From Nepenthes gracilis (Eukaryota; Streptophyta; Magnoliopsida; Caryophyllales; Nepenthaceae), in assembly GCA_033239525.1 (NCBI GenBank), contig BSYO01000019.1, positions 5,833,087-5,897,086 on the forward strand: DNA of 64,000 bases, written 5' to 3'. Made by a program: the position numbers and the translations under genes. The stretch's first letter is position 1; each line of letters begins with the position of its first letter. Of the stretch, positions 57,900 through 64,000 are shown one piece after another. A model generated the notes under the pieces. The model was not told the DNA's origin and made no database searches. It saw only the letters and a program-made list of their open reading frames with translations.

Positions 57900-58795
57900 T
57901 GATGGGTCCGACAGTCCATAGACCAACCCAAAACCCAACTTGTAGGAGAAATAAGGGCCCAAAAAGTAAATATCCAATAGGATCTCCCCCGAATCCAAGG
58001 TCTGAAAGGCACAGCGAAAGGCCTAGATAGTTTGACTTGAATCGGCCCAGCAACACGCAGACAATTATGATTGATCAGCAGCCCAACTCAATCTGCTCCA
58101 ACTCAACAGACAAATCTGAATGGCTGCTGTCATCATGTGGTCCCTCATAACTATGGGGATAAGAATCGCAGGCGGTAGTCGCCAGCCTATCACCCTGAGG
58201 ATTACGGCGATTTAGAGTGCTAGTGGTGGAAGTACGATGACGGCTCCCTTAGAGGTGCAGAACTGTAACGTTTGTCGCCCACAGCCATATGGCTGTAGCG
58301 TTGACCACACATAATTATAGAGCCGTCGAGTCCCAGGGTGGCTAACAAGCTCTCATTCTATAAATACGTCCATTCCTCCATGGAAAAAAGGATGGAGAAT
58401 CAAACAATCGAAAACAATTAAGCAGTTAGGCTTTCTAATGTGTTGAGCGCTACCCTCTCTCTCACAAAGCCACCATCCTACAGGCACAATTTTATCTCAA
58501 AGCCACTCCCTCTACGAGTGTATTAGCTAAAGCCGCTCATCCTTCAAGTACATCTAAGGAGCCCTGTTTTTCGTATTACACTTAATCCCCGAACATCCTT
58601 ACATTTATATATTTCTTCGTTCTCATTCTCCTATTTTTTTCAATTAAGTAGAAAGATTTCTATTTTAAACGTCAAAAAATATATCAATAAATGAGTCTTG
58701 TATTCTCTAATATCTTATTTGTCTATTGTGGTATGTAAGATCCGGGTTTTAATTAATCAAAATCGGACCCGCTTTTAATCAGATATCCAAATTCA
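57900..58795 (+). repeat. Candidate solo LTR of a Ty3/gypsy (Tat-like) element
   Basis: It is GC-richer than its surroundings and starts near TTTGATGGGTCCGAC. It holds a TATA box CTATAAATACG at 58359 followed by a short leader with CTCTCTCTCACAAAGCC, and ends in TTGTGGTATGTAAGATCCGGG plus ATCGGACCCGC. The last part parallels the Tat LTR ends (GTGGTGTGTAGGATTTAGG plus ATCGGATTCG). No internal domains or partner LTR are in the window. Borders are approximate. Confidence 0.4.
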
Positions 58796-59309
58796 ATGAC
58801 TCTAATTTACTCAACAATGCAAATTTAGGGACATATCACAGTTAATATTGAACTGAATGAGTGATTCATAATCTTATCAAATTATTTGACTAAACATCCT
58901 ATTTATTACACGTAATTGATATTCAATGTCTTAGCCAACCGTTTCACAAGAGCCCACGAAGTTGCACAATCTAAAGTTCAGAGCATCCACCATGATCCAT
59001 AACTTAGAATCTGTGCAGTGGCAGTTAGCTTAAACGGATAGCAACCAATCCAACGTCTTGGTTATTGCCCGTGACCCCACTACTAAAAGATTTCCATATA
59101 TTAGTTTCCAAACCACTATAAATATCAGAGTCCCTTAACTTAATACAGATTTTTTCTGATATAATGCACCGATTGAAGAATTCAAAAATAGTAACACTCT
59201 GGCATCCTTGCAAACTAAAAACACCCTCAAAGCACCCAATTATTAGCTAATTGTATCGATTTCTAAAATCTAATCACGTAGCACTTAATCTATACAATTA
59301 GGATATGGG

Positions 59310-59818
59310 TGTAGTGCCCCACATTAGATTGGGGGAGGGAAACAAAGCGTCCTTATAAGGGTGTGGACACCTCCCCCCTTGTAGACTTGTTTTGGGGACG
59401 GTAGACTCCGTCTGTCAGGAACAAAACTGTGATGCCTGTAGGTTGGGGACGCCGTGAAGTTCTCCCAAGCCTCGGCTTGTAGGTTGGAGACGCCGTGAAA
59501 TTCTCCCAGGTCAAAGCGGACAATATTTACATGCGGGTGCGCCGGGGACGTTACAAATGGTATCAGAGCCGGGACCCGGTTCAATGTGCCAACGAGGATT
59601 CTAGGCCTCCAATGGAGGTGGGATGTAGTGTCCGCATTGGATCGGGGAGTGAACGAAGCGTCGCTTATAGCGCGTGACACCTCTCCTCATTGTAGATGCG
59701 TTTTTGGGACGGTGGACTCATGCAGTAGGAATAAAATCGTGAGGCTCGTAAGTTGGGGGGACGCTGACGTCATAAATTCTCCTGTGTCAAAGGACAATAT
59801 CTACATAGGGGGCGTTCT
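59310..59818 (+). mobile_element. Complete TRIM element, same family as the 16.2-18.5 kb array
   Basis: LTR1 is 59310-59555 (TGTAGTGCCCCACATT ... GGGGACGTTACA). The primer site TGGTATCAGAGCC is at 59558-59570, complementary to the initiator tRNA-Met 3' end. A short internal part ends in a purine-rich GGAGGTGGGA, and LTR2 is 59624-about 59818 with a decayed 3' end. LTR1 carries an internal direct duplication of TAGGTTGGGGACGCCGTGAA and TAGGTTGGAGACGCCGTGAA (about 59430 and 59478). It has no coding capacity. Confidence 0.8.
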
Positions 59819-62429
59819 GATAGGATCGGGATTAGTCCTCCATAACATCTCAATCTCCCTACAAAATTTCCTACGGAGTTCGACTCTCTAATCCTCTACT
59901 TTCTCTCTCTGTAACTCATTTGCTATAAGTATTTATTGACTTGAATGTTGGACGATAATTTAATCTTTTAAAAATTTAATTTATATTTGTGATGTGCTGC
60001 TTTCGAATTAAAAAATCCCAAAGCTTAATTTTGAATGTGACATAACTTGTTATTTTTATTTGCCTTTTTCCCCCTCTAAAAACTTGATATTTGCCTTTTG
60101 CCCACCTACAAAATCTAAGAACTTGTTTTGAATGTGACAAAACTGTAGTACAGTTGCGGTGATGGGGATTTTTATACTATTTTTATTTTTTGTATTTGTC
60201 GGGTACTTTATATATATTTTTATTAAATAATTCATTTATATCAGACTAAAAATTATATGCATAGGATAAAGTTTATTTAAAAAAAAAAAGATAGTAAATA
60301 TATTCTTTTAACGTTAACTTGACAACAACCTTCCAAACTTAAAATATATCCAATTATAACGTTATATGGACAGTGAAATTATACAATAAGATTCAATCTC
60401 ACTATTATAGAGTTTGAAGGATATCATATAATATTAGTATTATTTTACGTGACGTTATAAATATTTGATTAGTTATTAAAATGATTAAATTTGTTAAGAA
60501 AATTATTTTCTTAATAAACCCAATTTATCATAAAAAAATAATAATTTTATAATTAAAAAATTAATATTTTTTTTACCTTATAAATGACATAAATATATAT
60601 TATGTATATGATTAAAGAAACAGTTGTTTTCTGATATAATATAAAAGTACTGAGAATAAGGATGAAGGAAGAGAAATTTTTTTTAATTTTTTTGATAAAA
60701 TAGAAATAGGCATAGATCTGGATAAATCATTAATATTCATTTTTTGTATTAATAAATCGTGATAGAACACATTAGTTCGTCAATATACAAAATATTTTAA
60801 GCTCTATAAAGTTTTACGATGCTTAAGTGTATTTATCTAAAATATCTATAATCAATGTGCGCTTGAGCCACATATATATAAAGTTTATCCAAAATAATGC
60901 CTGAGGTGCCCACGAACTGTGCATGAGTGTATTTTACGAAGAATGTTCGCACCGGATATGTTCTTAAGTCAAGCACATGTATCACGGCACAGTCTATTTA
61001 CTAAAGTTTCTGAGCTTGGTGCACGTGCCATGGTGGACGAAGCAGAAGCAAAACTGTCAGCTTGAGTAACACAAATATTAGTGAGAATCCAATGACTCGG
61101 AAATCTAAGGGCTTGTTTGGTGTACATATATTGGGATACTGTTTTTTGAAAGTTTGCATATTTTTTATCTAATTTTTAATCATTTATAAATACCTCATTT
61201 TTTGCATTAATTATAATAAAAAATCGTACATAAAAGCAACAAAATTATGGTATCTATATATTGTTATAATATATAGTTATAAAATGCTTAGATGGAATTC
61301 ATATAGTCATAAAATTATGCTAAGATCATATTTTAAACCCTAATACTTTTAAGTTGTGTTCGTAAAGGTTTTGGGGTATAATATATAACTAAGACGATGA
61401 GAAAACAACGTTTGGAGCAATGACACTTAGAATAAGTAAATATGCGTTTTTCACGGAAACACTAATACAAATAATCATAACTTTAATATATAAAAAGAAG
61501 TTATAAATTCAGAGTTTAATTATAAATCATCACTATTTTTATATATATAAATATAAAATATAATATAAAAATATAGAGAATATAATAATTGATGATGAAG
61601 ATAACCCCTAAACAATACATTCATAAAGAAAACCTTCCAGATTTGAAGTTATTAGTTTAAGATCTACTATATAAAAATGATCATTTTATAAATCATAGAA
61701 CAAACGAACTAAATTATTTAAATGACTAATTTCAGATACGTAACTATCTAATGATCCCCTTCATATACGGACTGACAACTGTCTAAATACCTTCTAATCT
61801 TTTTGAGTGTATTTCCTTTCACTAAACTCCTTTCATATTATTTAATTTTAAATAGCTTTCAATTATTTAAAACAGCTTTAAAATTGAATGAACTAAGCTA
61901 AATACCTTCGTTCTATATAATTTCCTTTCAATTATATATGTAAGACTGATTAAAAAATACCATCATATTAGTAAAAGAAGAGATGACTTAAATAATTGAT
62001 CAACTAAATAAAAAAAAAAATCTTAGTTAATATTTTATTCATACTAGCCTCGATTAAAAGATAGTTGGTGGGCATTGAAGCCCCCACCTCCCTCATTGGT
62101 AACCATAAAGACTTTGATTTTTAGCCTGACTTGGATATAACCCTTCTGATACTAATATTTTACCGATGGGGCAATTCAGACTGTATTTTTATAGATATAT
62201 CTTTTTAATAAATGATTATTTAATTTTAATTTTTTAAAATAATCATTATATAATGTTATATATAACTCATAATTTTAATTCATAGGTCAAGTTGTTTGAA
62301 TCATAGGCAAATATTGACCATGGATTATAATCCGAGGAGACATCATTGAACCGTGAAGGTTACAATGGGGCCCTAGTTTTGTCACCAAATAAGCCAATGA
62401 ACCCCATTTCTTTATATTATTAAAATCGT
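59819..62429. other. AT-rich intergenic DNA, no gene seen
   Basis: Open frames are short and without recognisable motifs. A less AT-rich patch at 60890-61080 (GTGCCCACGAACTGTGC, CTTGGTGCACGTGCC) has no coding pattern. Confidence 0.4.
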
Positions 62430-62860
62430 CTCATATGACATGATATATATTTAGTTTTTTATTAAAAAAATAAAGGTCATAATCATATATAATTTTTATT
62501 ATATTTTATTAAAAAATTATTTTTTTTGATAGTCTTAATTTTTTATGGAAGGAAAGTCATTTGTAAGTAAGAAATTAATTACCTTTTAACCTTATAAATA
62601 ATATAATTCCCTATCATATATTGCAAATAGGGGCTATTTTTTTCTAGATAATAAAAATTAATTTTTTAAAGAATTTTAATTATATAAAGTTTCTTAATTT
62701 TCTTCTCTTTCTATTTTAAAACTTGGATCCGAAAATTGCATCACATAAATTTTTTAAAAAATTCTAAAAATGTCATTAAAATGGAAAGATAAGGACAAAG
62801 AGAGAGAAAAACTAATTCTAATTTTTTAAAAAATAAATATAAAAAATAAATTCAGATATA
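62430..62860 (+). repeat. Dispersed AT-rich repeat, copy B (partner at 10080-10480)
   Basis: Collinear with the copy in MSH3 intron 5: ATGACATGATATATATTTAG, ATTTTTATTATATTTTATTAA, CCTTATAAATAATATAATTCCC plus CTATCAT, and a GAGAGAGAAAAACTAATTCTAA end. Confidence 0.5.
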
Positions 62861-64000
62861 TTATAAATATTTAATATATATTATTAAATTTATAAAATTA
62901 TATAATAATTCTCTAATCTATAATACATTTTAATCTCATAAAATTTTACACACATCGATCCCATGTGATATTTAAAGGAAACGGCTAATCGATGGCCAAT
63001 CATAAATACGGAAAGAGACAAGGCCTCGCTCTATGGCACCGTGGGATTCGGGGGGGTTGCTTCTCAAAAGAAGAATTTCTTTTAATCTCAGTAATTTATT
63101 AAAATATAAATAATTATAATTTAACTGATTAAAATAATTTATTTTAATTATTTATTTTTAAATAAATAATTAAAATTAAAAAAAATATGAACTATTTTTT
63201 TGTGATACAACTCTCCAGTTTCATGGGCTTATGAATTTTATTTTTTTTTAAAGAAAAATAGGATCCTGCTTCAATTATTTGGATCGTTAGATTAAAAAAT
63301 TTTAATGGTAAAGATTTAAGTATAAAAATATATCATCTAAATATTTATACTTTTAAAATTTTTAAATTTAAATTAAAATTATTAAATTTTAATCTATTAT
63401 TTTTTATATTTTTTATTTTTTTAATGTTTCGTATACAAAGTATTGGTGGGCTCATGAATTTTCAAGGTGTTATTTATTTATTAATTTACTTTTAATTTGT
63501 GAAAAAATAGTGCAACCAAAAAAAAAACAATAATTTTATCGTATGTACTTTTATAAATATTATAAAGATTGAATATTTATATTAATTAAATAGTATATTT
63601 TATATCAACTTAGGTGTTTATGTTATATTTATATATGATTTAAATTTGACCTTATATTTATATGTTATTAATGAAATCGACTATAGTTTTGCAAGTACGT
63701 ATTAAACTTACTCTAAATCAATTATTTTTTTTATAATTAATTTATATCACATCAAAAAATATTCTTGTGAATTTTATGCGTGTAAAACTAAACATGCCAA
63801 TGGTCCATGCATTACTTGATGAGGCAGGGCCCACTATAAATTTCATATAATATTAAAATGATATATTAAAATTTATTTTATTTTTAATTTTTAAATATTT
63901 TTAAAATAATATAATAAAAAAATTTAACATTTAAAAAAATTATAATAAAACCCAATTAAAAGGCAGTAAATTAGAATAATCAATAAATTATGAAAAATCA
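62861..64000. other. AT-rich intergenic DNA with a weak hairpin
   Basis: TTAGATTAAAAAATTTTAATGG near 63290 is partly complementary to AAATTTTAATCTATTATT near 63390, a possible MITE or chance pairing in AT-rich DNA. No gene was seen to the window end. Confidence 0.35.

Overview
This window looks like nuclear DNA of a flowering plant. The evidence is three spliced plant genes with GT-AG introns, AT-rich non-coding DNA, and abundant plant-type LTR retrotransposons, TRIMs and a SINE-like sequence. The sequence alone does not name the species. No bacterial operons, rRNA, tRNA or CRISPR arrays were seen.

Gene content. (1) The 3' half of the mismatch-repair gene MSH3 lies on + at 265-12268: eight exons, 567 codons plus stop, reading frame intact, upstream exons outside the window. 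(2) A plant protein phosphatase inhibitor-2 (I-2) gene lies on + at 27636-50640. It has four coding exons; the first appears to hold only the ATG and two more bases, and the last intron is about 20.2 kb. (3) An IQD calmodulin-binding gene (IQ67 domain) lies on - at 56717-52969: four exons, 448 aa.

Mobile DNA fills the rest. A decayed chromovirus-like Ty3/gypsy element (1534-7340, -) sits in an MSH3 intron. A very decayed Tat-lineage Ty3/gypsy element (13231-26681, +) lies between MSH3 and the I-2 gene. It carries an archaeal-type second RNase H, an antisense ORF remnant and 3' tandem repeats, and is itself interrupted by an array of TRIM elements in mixed orientation (16195-18512). The giant I-2 intron holds three blocks: two tandem units and one inverted unit of an LTR-like element encoding a 30K-type viral movement protein, with no reverse transcriptase seen (31640-42568); a dimeric TRIM with perfect target-site duplication (42857-43602); and a third Ty3/gypsy element with perfect TSD (43810-49221, -). 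Both repeat-rich genes also carry copies of a dispersed GATAT/CGATATCG palindromic repeat with a conserved core.

From 56.9 kb to the end there is AT-rich intergenic DNA with a candidate solo LTR (57.9-58.8 kb), one complete TRIM (59310-59818) and no recognisable gene. The strongest candidates for something not well described are the movement-protein element and the GATAT repeat family.
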